From Ephydatia muelleri (lineage: Eukaryota > Porifera > Demospongiae > Spongillida > Spongillidae), in NCBI GenBank assembly GCA_013339895.1, contig JABACO010000006.1, positions 8,803,531 to 8,867,530 of the forward strand: a DNA stretch of 64,000 nucleotides, written 5' to 3'. Each line of letters opens with the position of its first letter. The stretch's first letter is position 1. A model generated the notes under the pieces. That model searched no databases, was not told the DNA's origin, and saw only the letters and a list, made by a program, of their open reading frames with translations. Both the position numbers and the translations under genes were made by a program. Shown here piece after piece: positions 1 to 19,007 of the stretch.

Positions 1-1546
1 TGTTCCATTGATGTTAACGAATGTGCACAGGGGACACCATGTCAGAATGGGGCAACCTGTACCAACACATATGGAGGATTTAATTGCCTCTGTCCCACAT
101 TTTTCACTGGGACCCAATGTGGCGGTAAGAACAATGATTTTGGACAACAGGGCAATATGCATACATGGGACATAATAACCTGACATTATCCCTTTCAGTG
201 TGTGGCCTCACTTGTGTCAATGGAGGGACCTTAAATCAGACTCTGTGCGAGAAGTGTCAATGTCCACCACAGTTTATGGGAACCAACTGCTCCACTGACG
301 TCAACGAATGCATTATGAGTTCTCCTTGCCAAAATGGAGGCACATGTACCAACACCTATGGCGGCTATAGCTGCACATGTCCAGATACATTCAAAGGACT
401 GAACTGTTCCATTGATGTTAACGAATGTGCACAGGGAACACCATGTCAGAATGGGGCAACCTGTACCAACACATATGGAGGATTTAATTGCCTCTGTCCA
501 GCTGAATTTACTGGGGAAAATTGCTCTGCGGATATAAATGAGTGCTTATTAGGAACACCCTGCCTCAATGGGGGTATTTGCACCAACACTTATGGAGGAT
601 ATTATTGCACTTGCTCGATTATGTATACAGGATTAAACTGTTCCATGGATGTGAACGAATGCTTCTTTATCCCTTGCCAAAATGGTGGTACTTGCACCAA
701 TTTTTATGGTGGTTTCAACTGCACTTGTCTTGCAGGATTCACAGGGATGAATTGTTCTTTTGATGTGAATGAATGTTTGTCTGGAACTGTGTGCTCAAAT
801 GGAGGCACTTGCACCAATGTTTATGGAGGATTTAACTGTACATGTCCAGTTGCATTCACTGGAAGGAATTGCTCAACTGATGCAGATGAATGCTTAACAA
901 TTCCCTGCCAGAATGGTGGTACATGCACTAACACATACGGAGGATTCAATTGCATGTGTCCTGTTGAATTCAATGGAATGGATTGCTCTCTTGACGTGAA
1001 TGAATGTACATCAGCTACTCCATGCCAAAACAGTGGTATCTGCACCAACTATTATGGTGGGTTTAACTGCACATGTCCACCAGCATTCACTGGCATGAAA
1101 TGCTTTGATGATGTGAATGAATGCTTGTTGAGCACCTCTTGCCAAAATGGAGGTACTTGCACCAATGTGTATGGCGGGTTTTAACTGCACATGTCCACAT
1201 GGATTTAATGGACTGAAATGTTCACTGGATATTAATGAATGCATACTTGGGACATTCTGCCTAAATGGAGGCACATGTGTCAACACTCCAGGCTCATTCG
1301 CCTGCCTATGTCCTGGGGGTTTTACTGGATATGACTGCTCATATGCTATTACTGAATGTGCAATAAATTATTGCCACAACAATGGTAGCTGCTTGCTCAA
1401 ACCTGGTGGGTACTACTGCACTTGCCCTTCAGACTTCACTGGTCAAAACTGCTCAGTCTGCAATGCAACATCTTGCTGTAAGTAATTCCAAATTGTTTAA
1501 TCAAAATCCAAATCAGGTCTGTTTGTTACATGTCTGTTCGCAAAAT

Positions 1547-1627
<81 letters not shown>

Positions 1628-2632
1628 ATTGTGTGTGTCTGTGGTATGTGTTTGCATGTGTAATAGCACTCTCTAGGTGTTAGGTCATGGATATGTTTAT
1701 TACACAATAATTAATCGGGTATTGTATTAAATCAACAACACAATTGTTCAGCATAGAATGTCATTTGCACTGTTTGGAAGACTATTTTAATGGTGCCTTT
1801 TGTGCTCAATCTGTGTATTAATACTAATGTGATATCAATGGTAATATTGCATGTGATATTGGGAAAAGCATTCACCTGTGTAAGTAGTAATTTCATATGA
1901 AAGACAATGTTTCAAAACAGATTAATATATAATGCAATTGCTTTAAATTAAAGCAGATTTCGATTGGGTTTAATCAATTTAAAAAATGAATTTTTATTCT
2001 TGCAACAAAATTATATGTCTAATGTGAATTGTCTATTTAATAGAATAAAAATTTTAAAGGGTTATTTTGAGACATCCTTTATGCCAGTTTGCCACACATG
2101 TATAATATGTACCTACTTCACTGGAAACTGTGTTGACCAGACCTTGTTCATGAAATCTTTGTTAGCAAACTATTTGCTTAGTCCCTATAATCACGTAACA
2201 TAACTGAATGTGTTTTTGCATATCAGTTTTCACTGAAGAAAACTTATTTCCTAACCTATATAGGACCATTCCCTTGCAGGGCTGCTGACACATAAATAAC
2301 CATATTGTGTACATTCAAACCAAAACAAATTCTAGTCCCTTATGGGGGAATAGGAGAAGGAATAGTAATAGAGTTATGTGTAATGTCAACCATTTGATGT
2401 ATTTCTGCTCTTTCTCTCTCTCTCTCTTTGTTCAGTGAAATCAGCAGACAAAAGTTCCAGTAGCCTCACCTGTGATAGCCAGTGTATTGGAATCATTGTT
2501 GGTTGCATTGTGGGAATCATTTTGGTAGTTGATGTTGTGGTAGCCAGTGTCTATGTGGCCTTAAAGGTAGCGAGGTCAAGGTTGAAATCATATGATGTAA
2601 AAGTCGACACTGGAAAGTCATTGGTAATATAA
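1..2632 (+). CDS. EGF-repeat type I membrane protein, 5' end outside window
   Basis: Cell-surface protein made of tandem calcium-binding EGF modules. Exons seen: 1-124, 199-1477 and 2436-2632, joined by phase-1 GT-AG introns. About eleven modules start with a D-x-N/D-E-C type sequence (DVNEC, DINEC, DADEC) and carry six cysteines and C-x-N-G-G-T-C motifs; one further module at 201-290 is atypical. The last exon encodes a hydrophobic span (start IGIIVGCIVGIILVV) followed by Arg/Lys and a short tail ending at TAA 2630-2632, giving N-out/C-in topology. One extra T in the run 1179-1182 shifts the frame between two otherwise perfect modules. A donor-like GTAATA overlaps the last codons, so a longer cytoplasmic tail through further splicing is possible. 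Notch/Delta/fibrillin-like modules do not identify an orthologue. The partner is unknown. Confidence 0.85.
1549..1626. repeat. (TG)n microsatellite in EGF-gene intron
   Basis: About 39 uninterrupted TG dinucleotides in the intron between the EGF exons and the membrane-span exon. Confidence 0.95.
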
Positions 2633-3631
2633 CATTTGAATATTTTAAGTGCTATTTTGTAAATGTTACTCACAGAGAATTCAGTTGTCAGTTACATGTA
2701 GTTGTGTTGTTGTAGTTTTTTTTTCCAGCAACTACGTTGTGTTTGATGTCAAATACTTTGCAACAGTAGCTTTTGTTTTTAAATCCTCTTTTTATGGGTC
2801 ATGTGAAGGACTGAAAGGCGTCTCTGCAGGCTTCAGTGCGCATGCACGTCGACGAATGGAACCTGTCTATTGCGTAGTCAGTCCCAGACCACCAACAAGG
2901 CATAGAGTGCACATAATCGCAGAATATACAAAAACACATACAAAACCCCAATCGTGCACAAAAAAAAAAACAAACAAAAAAAAAACACGAAGCCCGTAAT
3001 CTGGAAGGGGGAGGAGTACGCCCACACCTGGCCGGGAAAATTTTCACCGTGAATGAATGTGAGTAGTCGGACATGGCGAGCTACACAACACAAGTACAAT
3101 AAAAGCAGAGATCGATCGATTGATTGATTTGAAATATACAGATACAAATAACAAAATAACAAAACATATACAGATTCTAAGGCAAGTAATGGCACGCAAT
3201 CATGCACTTACAAACTGCCTAAAAAGAGGTACAGCTTACAAAAGGACTTACGGTCAACAGCACAGAGTCGAAACCAAAAAACTGCAATATTTAAAGCAAG
3301 GAGTTCTATTATTTCTGATAAAAGCAAGTAGAAAACTGCATTCTAAGTAAATAATCATTTTCCTGTTGTGTGTAGTGTTCATTTGTCGACCATTGACCAG
3401 ATGCGTATGCAAACCCCGCGCTTAGGTAATTGGTCCTTCTCATTAGCCTTGATACGCCATTGCCAAATGTCTTGCTATGAATGCTACTTGTTTTAGACCA
3501 CGGGAGGCTACGAGTAATTTTAAATAGCATCGCTTACGTCATTACAACTATTTATAGTTACAAAATTTCGTCAGAAGTGTCCACGTCAATTCATTTGATG
3601 CGCAGCTCACTTCGTAGCCTACAGCTAAGAC
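2633..3631. other. Intergenic stretch between EGF gene and Arf gene
   Basis: No open frame shows a recognisable protein. The stretch holds A-rich runs near 2960-2990 and an AATAAA at 3098-3103 that could end the EGF-gene transcript. Nothing else is recognised. Confidence 0.5.
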
Positions 3632-3637
3632 TATAAA
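3632..3637 (+). promoter_or_regulatory. TATA box of the Arf-family gene
   Basis: TATAAA sits about 115 nt upstream of the ATG at 3753. This would place initiation near 3660 with a 5' leader of about 90 nt. No intron signature is seen between it and the start codon. Confidence 0.5.
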
Positions 3638-3752
3638 ACAGAGAGATGTTCCAAGAAGTGATACAAGTAATCGGTTTATTAAACAAACCAAACAGCTCTA
3701 ACGAGCAGCGGAAAGTGTATAGGGTTCAGACGGCTAGAATAGAACAGTTACA

Positions 3753-4332
3753 ATGGGAAACTTGACTTCAGCTGTGAGGAATGCCCTCCAAGGACTCCTC
3801 GATAGGTTCTCCGATCATCCTGCTAAGATCCTCATGTTGGGACTAGATGCAGCGGGCAAGACCACTGTCCTGTACAAGCTGAAACTGAACGAGGGTCGTC
3901 AACACCATACCAACTATCGGGTTCAACGTCGAGTCGTTGACGCCAGTTAAGAACGTCTCGTTCACTGTATGGGACATTGGCGGGCAGGACAAGATCCGTC
4001 CACTGTGGAGACACTACTTCACTGGTACTCACGGGCTGATCTTCGTAGTGGACAGTTCGGATAAGCATCGCTTCGACGAGGTCAGAGAGGAGTTAACTTG
4101 GATTCTTAACTCGGACGAACTAGTTGGAGTACCTGTAGTAGTGCTGGCCAACAAGCAGGACCTACCCAAAGCCTCGTCTCCATCTGAGGTAGCTGCAAAA
4201 CTCGACCTTCCATCACTGAAGGGGCGGAGCTGGCATGTACACGGTACCAGTGCAGTGAGCGGTGACGGTTTGTACGAAGCCATGGATCAGATGAGTCAAA
4301 TGGTCAAAGACTTTCAGAGAACTCGGTCGTAG
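3753..4332 (+). CDS. Arf-family small GTPase, intronless, one frameshift
   Basis: Arf GTPases cycle between GDP and GTP to recruit coats and effectors to Golgi and endosomal membranes. The start MGN gives Gly2 for N-myristoylation. Motifs in order: G1 GLDAAGKT, switch [10 protein letters not shown]3 WDIGGQ, G4 NKQD, and a G5-like TSAVSGDG. The frame breaks once near 3894-3898 (GGTCGTC, one base too many); before it the frame is that of the ATG, after it the conserved [12 protein letters not shown] frame. Allowing for this, about 192 residues, slightly longer than the usual 180. The whole gene is one exon, with a TATA box upstream and a poly(A) signal downstream. It could be a retrocopy or a naturally intronless gene. 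Every GTPase motif is intact, so a base error is likelier than a dead copy. The Arf versus Arl subgroup is not certain. Confidence 0.85.
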
Positions 4333-4613
4333 AGTTTAGGTTTGTATTTGTTCACTGTTCTTGTTTTATGTGGATGAACATGTACACTTCTAATTTGTGC
4401 ATGAATGTTTATACCTGACTGAACATGAAAATTGAAGTACATAGAATCAACTTTGTTTCATTCCTTCCTGCATCCAAGACCAAGTATTGTATATTAACGA
4501 GCTTCTGTTGCAGAAATGTTGGTCCTATGTTCACCAGTGGAATTCAAGAATCGTGTCATGCATGTTCCAACTGATTGATTTACGGTCAAATGCATGGTAC
4601 ATAGTGAACTCGT

Positions 4614-4619
4614 AATAAA
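4614..4619 (+). terminator. Poly(A) signal of the Arf-family gene
   Basis: AATAAA about 280 nt after the stop codon, the first canonical signal downstream on this strand. Confidence 0.5.
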
Positions 4620-4698
4620 AGTACAGCGAAATTAAATGCGGACTCCCTGAAAAATATATGGGAGGTGAACACTGACATAATTCGATACGCGCCCGCTT

Positions 4699-4790
4699 TC
4701 GTTTTCGAGTCGTGCCAACTCGTTTTCGGATCGTGCCATTGCGTATTTGGGTCGTGGCGTCTCGTATTTGGCATGGGTCGTATCTAAGTG
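4699..4790. repeat. Decayed 21-bp tandem repeat
   Basis: Four diverged units of roughly 21 bp, each with a TTTCG/ATTTG core followed by GTCGTG-type sequence. No flanking gene structure uses it. Confidence 0.55.
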
Positions 4791-4799
4791 TTATGTGTT

Positions 4800-5632
4800 A
4801 CATGTAGGTGACCGCACGGGCCAAATACGAGTTGCATCTGCGGGTTAACACTGCCAAAATTCTTCTGGCGGCGTTTTGTATCATGATATCAAGATTGCAT
4901 AGCAGCCTAATTGCCGGTTTGTACAGTACTTTCAAACAATAATTTTATTTGTTTATCAGTACATTAATATTGTGGGTCAGAACTTATCTATAAACTCATA
5001 ACTTCTACAACAGGTGTACGCTCAACTTCCTCTCCGTGCATCGTTCTGAGCATGTAGTCACATGGCGATTGCCGGCGTCAACAATACAGAGTGAGAATCC
5101 GCGATCAAGTCTGACGTAACAAGTAATTACATAAAAGTTAGGTATAATTTTTAAATTCAAGCTTTAATGTACCTCTCCGTAAGTCAATTACAGTATCTAA
5201 TTTGTAATTGCTAATTTCCAAATTGTTACACTCATTCAGAAACACCTAGTATATATCATGCTTTCCATTGTGAAATTCCACACTGTCAGAATTACTAGGA
5301 TGATGGTTTTGCAAATATCGCTGCTTAGTTGTAGAATTAGCAGGCAAATTGCAAGCTCAAATGATCTCACAGCCAAGCTTGGGTTTAGCAAAGCTATCGC
5401 TAGGTATGTGAAGGATTGCAAAATATTTAAATTCTCCACAATGAAGTTCAAATAATGGTCTGTTTCAAACTTAAAACAAAAAACTGGTAGTAAAACAGTT
5501 ATTGATCTTGCATTGGAATGCTAATCTGAAAATAAAATCTTGAACCATGAGGACCAAGTCTTGATTTGATTAGAAATCATACACAACAAATATTTAGTAC
5601 TACACGACAAACTCCTCATGTTTGTACATAGA
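4800..5632. other. Intergenic, AT-rich, no gene seen
   Basis: Open frames on both strands near 5236-5455 are short and mirror each other in opposite frames. None has a recognisable motif or splice context. Confidence 0.5.
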
Positions 5633-6226
5633 CGTATTTGAAGTAGAAAGTAATATGAATCATGTACAATTAAGTACTTGTTGCAACTCTCACAACTTCC
5701 ATCTTACATATACCAAATGCACAACTGCAAGCAAAAAAAAATAGATGAAGAAGAAATTCTACGGTCCTCATACAGTTTTTCAAGACAGAATAATTCATAT
5801 TTTAATTTGACGGTCACAATGTTACAATGAAATTGGCTCATGCACATGATACAAAACTTCTTGTGGGCAGCACTCATGCCAGTGTGTCCCAGTTTTCTGC
5901 CACAAGATTCAAGCAGATTTATTGATTAGATCGTATTTGAAGTAGAAAGTAATATGAATCATGTACAATTAAGTACTTGTTGCAACTCTCACAACTTCCA
6001 TCTTACATATACCAAATGCACAACTGCAAGCAAAAAAAAAATAGATGAAGAAGAAATTCTACGGTCCTCATACAGTTTTTCAAGACAGAATAATTCATAA
6101 TTTAATTTGACGGTCACAATGTTACAATGAAATTGGCTCATGCACATGATACAAAACTTCTTGTGAGGCAGCACTCATGCCAGTGTGTCCCAGTTTTCTG
6201 CCACAAGATTCAAGCAGATTTATTGA

Positions 6227-6231
<5 letters not shown>
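5633..6231. repeat. 299-bp near-identical tandem duplication at the RTK 3' end
   Basis: Copy 1 is 5633-5931 and copy 2 is 5932-6231. They differ only by one A in an A-run, a T/A substitution and a one-base G/AG difference. Copy 2 contains the RTK stop codon (6229-6227), so copy 1 lies in its 3' UTR and carries a second version of the gene's last few bases. On the minus strand, AATAAA at 5923-5918 in copy 1 could serve as the RTK poly(A) signal. It is either a very recent duplication or an assembly artefact from unmerged haplotypes. Confidence 0.9.
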
Positions 6232-14067
<7,836 letters not shown>

Positions 14068-14140
14068 GGTTTTGTAAAACAAGAAAAAAGATGCAGCCAA
14101 TCGGTTCAGAACGATTGTCATTCAAATGCATGCTGTGTTC

Positions 14141-14149
14141 TATATATAA
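14141..14149 (-). promoter_or_regulatory. TATA box of the RTK gene
   Basis: The minus strand reads CTTATATATA about 75 nt upstream of the ATG at 14067, giving a predicted leader of roughly 45 nt. Confidence 0.4.
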
Positions 14150-14169
14150 GCATACATCTGCGCGCGGGT

Positions 14170-17100
14170 AAAACATAAGGGGGAGTGATTGGGAATGCGC
14201 AATCAGAGATAATATATAAATTATCTCTGGCGCAATATGGTCTTACAGATACATGTACATGTAGGAAAAATTATATGGCGCCGAAGGCGCCTCCCTATGC
14301 GGCTGAAAGACTGTAAAAAGCTCGGGATAAAAGACGGGTGTTTTTTGACTCTGGATTCGGAATGTGGGTGAAAATTTGACCTCGATCGCGTGCCGAAAGC
14401 GCGTTTACCCTAAACCCTAAACCATAAGGGCCTTCGGCCCTATCCTAGTCTAAATGATAGCTTATTATGCAGTACACTTGGTCTGGGAACTAGGACTAAT
14501 TTTCAATGGAACTTGATTCCCCCGGATCTAAGCTTCCGCCGGCCCTGTAAAACATGACGAATTTGGCCTACGTCTGCTAGTATAGGCCTAATTTAATGTC
14601 ATCAGTTAGATCATTACAAATAGTATTTTGTTAGGTTCAGCATGCATCGCTATAGCAAGTTGATGATTTATTCAATTGGTGCATTCCAAAGACACTGTGT
14701 TATAAATAAATTTAGGACACGAAGGCCTTTTGTATGTGAATAATATTTCAATGCTCATTGTAGGCTTTAAGCAAGTATTTTTATTCATAGGTACTGGCAA
14801 AAGAAGATAGCCGAGTGGTACTCTGACTAAGGATGTACAATGTAGCTGAATGTTGCAGCGCTTCCCTAGTTTGTCAAAGGTGTAACAAAAGCTGCAGACC
14901 TCCATCCTGTTGGGGTCCCAACCGAGCATTTGCTCAATAGGGCATGTGTAAGTGTCTGTTATTTAAAATGGTCCTCACAGAATATCTAGCACAATGGGCA
15001 GATGTTACCTGATAGAGAACAGTGTTCATGTGCCTGAAGAAGCTAATAGGTAGACGTCATCTATGGAGGACTCTAAATCTCACTCTAGTGGTAAAATGAT
15101 TTTTCCACAGCTTGAAAATGAAAGTGCAATTGTTAGCACAAAAACCATTATACGTGCACTTAATGCAACCTTTTTGCTTCTTAATTAGTTGGATGATGAA
15201 AATACCTTTGTATTCAGAATGCAGTCTAAGGAGAAAGGCTCAGTATTCTTTGCACTGAAGTTCATCAATGTTTGAGGTAGTTTTGACAGAATCATCTAAC
15301 TATATTATCCCTGGTTTTGTTGTAACAATAAAAATCCAAATGCATTGATTTAATCAATTCAAAACAACGTCTTTGAATATGGCTACCCTAATGTCATGCA
15401 ATATCCCAGGCCATTGGTTCGTTGCTGTGAGATTAGTTAGGTTCACAAGATGTTTTTCTATTACCAGTATACCGGTAATCAAATATCAGATGATAAAAAA
15501 GCCAGTGCTAATGCACATAAGACAGCAGTGTGGCTGAACAGGTGCAGCAATATGTAATCAAGTTGTTAGTCTGGGGATTGACTGTCGAGTACACAATAGT
15601 CAGTCCCCAGACTAGTGCCCGAAAATTACATCTTTGCCAATTAATAACTCTGCAATGGGATTAGTTAGGCTACTGTTTTAGCTAAGTGACAAACGTTAAA
15701 TTTATTAAAAATTATAACTTGAATATGGGTGGTCATTTAATCTTGGATGAATGGCTTGAATTTATGAATGGATTAACTAACTAAAATTAATGAGCAGGAT
15801 GGCAATATAGTAGACAAGTCCTATCTTTTTGCGTTCAATTTATTATTAATTCTAAGGTTAGAACAGGAGGCCGGGACCAGGTGTTCAGACTTTAGGCATA
15901 TTTTGTATTCTGCTTGGTTGGCCAATGCCCCTACCTCTGCAGCTACAATAGCTGAATAAGAATGGAGCATATGTGTCAGGGCATGTGGCATTCCAGTCCA
16001 AGAGTCTACCGCTTGCCAGAGCATGTTAGTCCCATCATGCAGGTCTTTTCCCCTCGTGTAACAGGCTGGAAGGCTCCAAGTGGAATGGGATCTGAGCAGC
16101 TCTGTGGACTACATCATTGACAGAGGCATAGCGATAGTGGCACCCTTCACTGTTTTGGCCATGTACAGCTATAAGTAAGTCACTTCAGAACCACAATGAT
16201 GGCATTGTGGGGTCTACACAAGGTTAAACACAAATGAAGACCAATTTGAGTTGTCCATATGAAGCCCAGTGAAGTGAATTAGCAGTGTGTCTAGCGATAT
16301 TCCTGACTCTGTGTTGCATGCATCCAGGAGGCAAGCTTTTGGAGAGTTTGTCTATACTGTTAGAAACGGTGGATTTCGGGAGTTCCACTTGTTCACGTGT
16401 CTTAGTTTCAGGTTGCCCAAGAAAAAATCTTGCATGTGCATGCATGTTTCATGTAAGATGTTACGTGGTATGCATGGCGCAACTTGCATGCTTCTACGAG
16501 ACATGCATGATCATGCATGCATCATGCAAGGTTATCTTGAATGCAATGAGTAATTTGGATTACACTCCAACAAAGCATATCATTTAAGTTTTAGGTTAAA
16601 TAACAATTATTCAAGTTATTAAAATTGCAAGGTACGTATGGCACAGTTAGCAAGGATAATGAGACATGCATGATCATACATGCATCATGCATGGCAATCT
16701 TGAATGGAATAAAACATTACCGTTTTTGTTCTTGCTGTCCATAATGGACCCCATAGACTAACATAGTGAGTTAATTAAATGCAGAAGTAGATGAGCATTA
16801 ATAGTACAGTTCAATTCACCATAGAGTTCTGGCAGGAGAGCACAGAAATCTTTAAGTATTACTTCAGCAGCATTGATCTCATTTCTATTTCAATCTTGCT
16901 GCAGAAGTAAATGCATAGCACATACTAACAGAGCATAATGATGATAGTAGTGGAGTGGGGAGAAAGTTGATGAAGAAGCAATGGAAGGAGATAATAGAGC
17001 AGCCAGTTTTGAAACTCCGATACTTCCTATGTCTTGCAATATTTCAAGGGACCCTGGTAAAGTCATGTGGAGGTTTCAGTTTACAGGTACAGAATCTATG

Positions 17101-18050
17101 GCATTCAATTCAGATCCAATGTAATGTGGTTTCACATGATTGGACTTCTCACACCAACATCTCATGAGCCTCTTTGCAACGCCTTCAGGACCTACATACA
17201 TGTTATCTACAGGAGTGCGATCTGTGATGTTAAATCCAAAAATTTGTGACAGTGGTGTAGAATGCAATATTTCTAGTTCATATACATGTACACCAGTTCG
17301 TTCAACCTTTAATGCAATGTCACACATCTCTGCATGATTGTGTTGTCAGTTCATATTCATGGTCGGTAGATAAATGCAGACCCATTCTAAAAATGGGCAA
17401 GAGACTTGCGTTGCTCTGCATGCACTTTGTAGACTTATGTGTACATACTGACTTGACTTTATTACTTATCTGAAGTACCTTTCGAGATCGATCTATAATA
17501 ATATAGCATGTGCACCAAAATAATTATTATTATACGGAACGTAGCGAAAATGTAGGCAACTGAAATCACGTGCATTGGCAAAGAAAGTTACAAACGGACA
17601 GTAAAAGCAGTGAATTGTATGGGCCATTAGTTTCCTGTTATACGTGTGGTTAATACAGCTCCATGCTTCTGAATAAATATTAAAATCTATAATTATAATT
17701 ATACGTGAAATAGTATCGATCGATTTATGCAACTCTCGACATTGTTTAATAGTAATTAATTATGTAATCACATGTTGGCACTTATACTCATGTGTTGTAC
17801 ATCAGGACTGTGATAGTGAAGTGTTGCACAGACGAATTGAAGTAAGCTAAAATTGCTGCACTTCTGAAGCCCAACCTCATCCCAATTTCCTAGAATTTAC
17901 TTTAACGAAGCATCAGATTTCTTGCTCAGTGATCATGGATGGAATACCCTGTTCAGTGTGTAACAGACATTTTGGAGCATTCGTCTGTTTGATTTAATCA
18001 TTTAATTTATAATCAGAAACAAGGAAGAAATCAAAATCAGCAAGTGATTT
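14170..18050. other. Intergenic region without recognised genes
   Basis: Open frames here are short and without family motifs. Around 14405 are two plant-telomere-like units (CCCTAAA), too few to mean anything. A small palindrome lies at 15567-15614, and ATGCATGATCATGCATGC-type sequence occurs twice near 16500 and 16670. No RNA gene is recognised. Confidence 0.45.
15567..15614. repeat. Short imperfect palindrome with TAGTCTGGGG ends
   Basis: The left arm starts TAGTCTGGGGATTGACT; the right arm ends AGTCCCCAGACTA. The outer 10 bp are identical to the ends of the perfect palindrome at 20479-20535, so the two are probably members of one hairpin family. Confidence 0.7.
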
Positions 18051-18299
18051 GGAATTTGTCATTTCAACAGTGGATCTAGCAAAAAGTCAAACAGGTCAAA
18101 CCCAATCAAGGATGAGCTGTGTTGCAAGTGAGATTTACATGTAATTGATAAAATGCAGACTATATATGTGTACATATTACATGCAGGTTGCTAAAAGACA
18201 AGCAGTTCAGTCCCAATTGCAAGGGGACACTAAAAAGCATGCATGGCCGGGAACTATCTTGATTACCTGGTTCACATGCAATGACATATTCATTTCCAG

Positions 18300-18752
18300 C
18301 ATCTAGAGAGTAGACTACAATGTATTGAAAATGAGCTTAATGAAATGAAGAAACTTTTGTTGAAGGCAAGTGATGTATTTTCCTTAACGTAACAACAATT
18401 ACGCAATTCCTAACATAGGAATATCGTGAATATGGTTTGGATGACATAAACTTTGCTCAAATAAATACTGATACACCATATTCAATAGCACTAGGCTATT
18501 GGATGTATTTTTCTCAAAGCCGAGAGGAGTTGAGAGAGTCACTGGTTTTTCAATCCAAAAAAAAAACTCCAAACCAGCATTGGCTGAAGATAGGATGATG
18601 AGGCTTATTGGTATGTGCACATAAAATTGAGACCAGCTATTGAATTAATATATTGCTATTTTTAGACTGTCAAGAAACGTTTTGGTTCTGATAGCGTTGA
18701 TATGAGGAATGTCAAAAGAGAATGCAGCCAGAAGTGTCAGGACACAGAATGA
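18300..18752 (+). CDS. Tentative exons of an unrecognised gene
   Basis: Exon 18300-18365 is exactly 22 codons, preceded by TTTCCAG and followed by a GCAAGT donor (a GC-AG intron if real), and reads like a short coiled coil (IENELNEMKKLLLK). Exon 18419-18610 opens with EYREYGLDDINFAQIN after CATAG and contains an A10 run after which the frame is lost. Exon 18666-18752 reads KKRFGSDSVDMRNVKRECS and ends at TGA. The spacing and the KKRFG...C-rich end are vaguely like BEN-domain proteins, but I cannot confirm that. Upstream blocks at 18071-18127 and 18187-18270 may belong. It could equally be an old repeat. Confidence 0.25.
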
Positions 18753-19007
18753 AAGCTCCAGTTGATGAAGATGAATACAGAAATGGACCTCTCGGGACAG
18801 AAGAGGTGAATATGACGATGATGACAGTAGAAGTATATGTACTCTTGAAGATGAAGAGCAGCAATCGACAGCCAACACTGAATAGGAGATTTGGGGCTGG
18901 AAGTTGTTACATGTGTTCCTTGCTGTCATTTATGTATTTTATTTCCCTTTGAAAACTCATCAGCCAATCATGCGGCATAGAACCTACATGAATGTGTGAA
19001 GCATTCT

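Noticed and set aside
821..1286. Minus-strand open frames over the EGF modules
   Set aside because: Shadows of the plus-strand EGF array; Pro/His-rich complements of conserved Cys/Gly codons.
3753..4332. Programmed +1 frameshift in the Arf gene
   Set aside because: No slippery heptamer or pseudoknot, and similar indels occur across unrelated genes in the window, so a base error is simpler.
5236..5455. Opposed open frames of 65-71 codons
   Set aside because: No motifs, no splice sites, AT-rich intergenic sequence.
14400..14430. Telomere-like CCCTAAACCCTAAA
   Set aside because: Only about two units, with no array or subtelomeric context.
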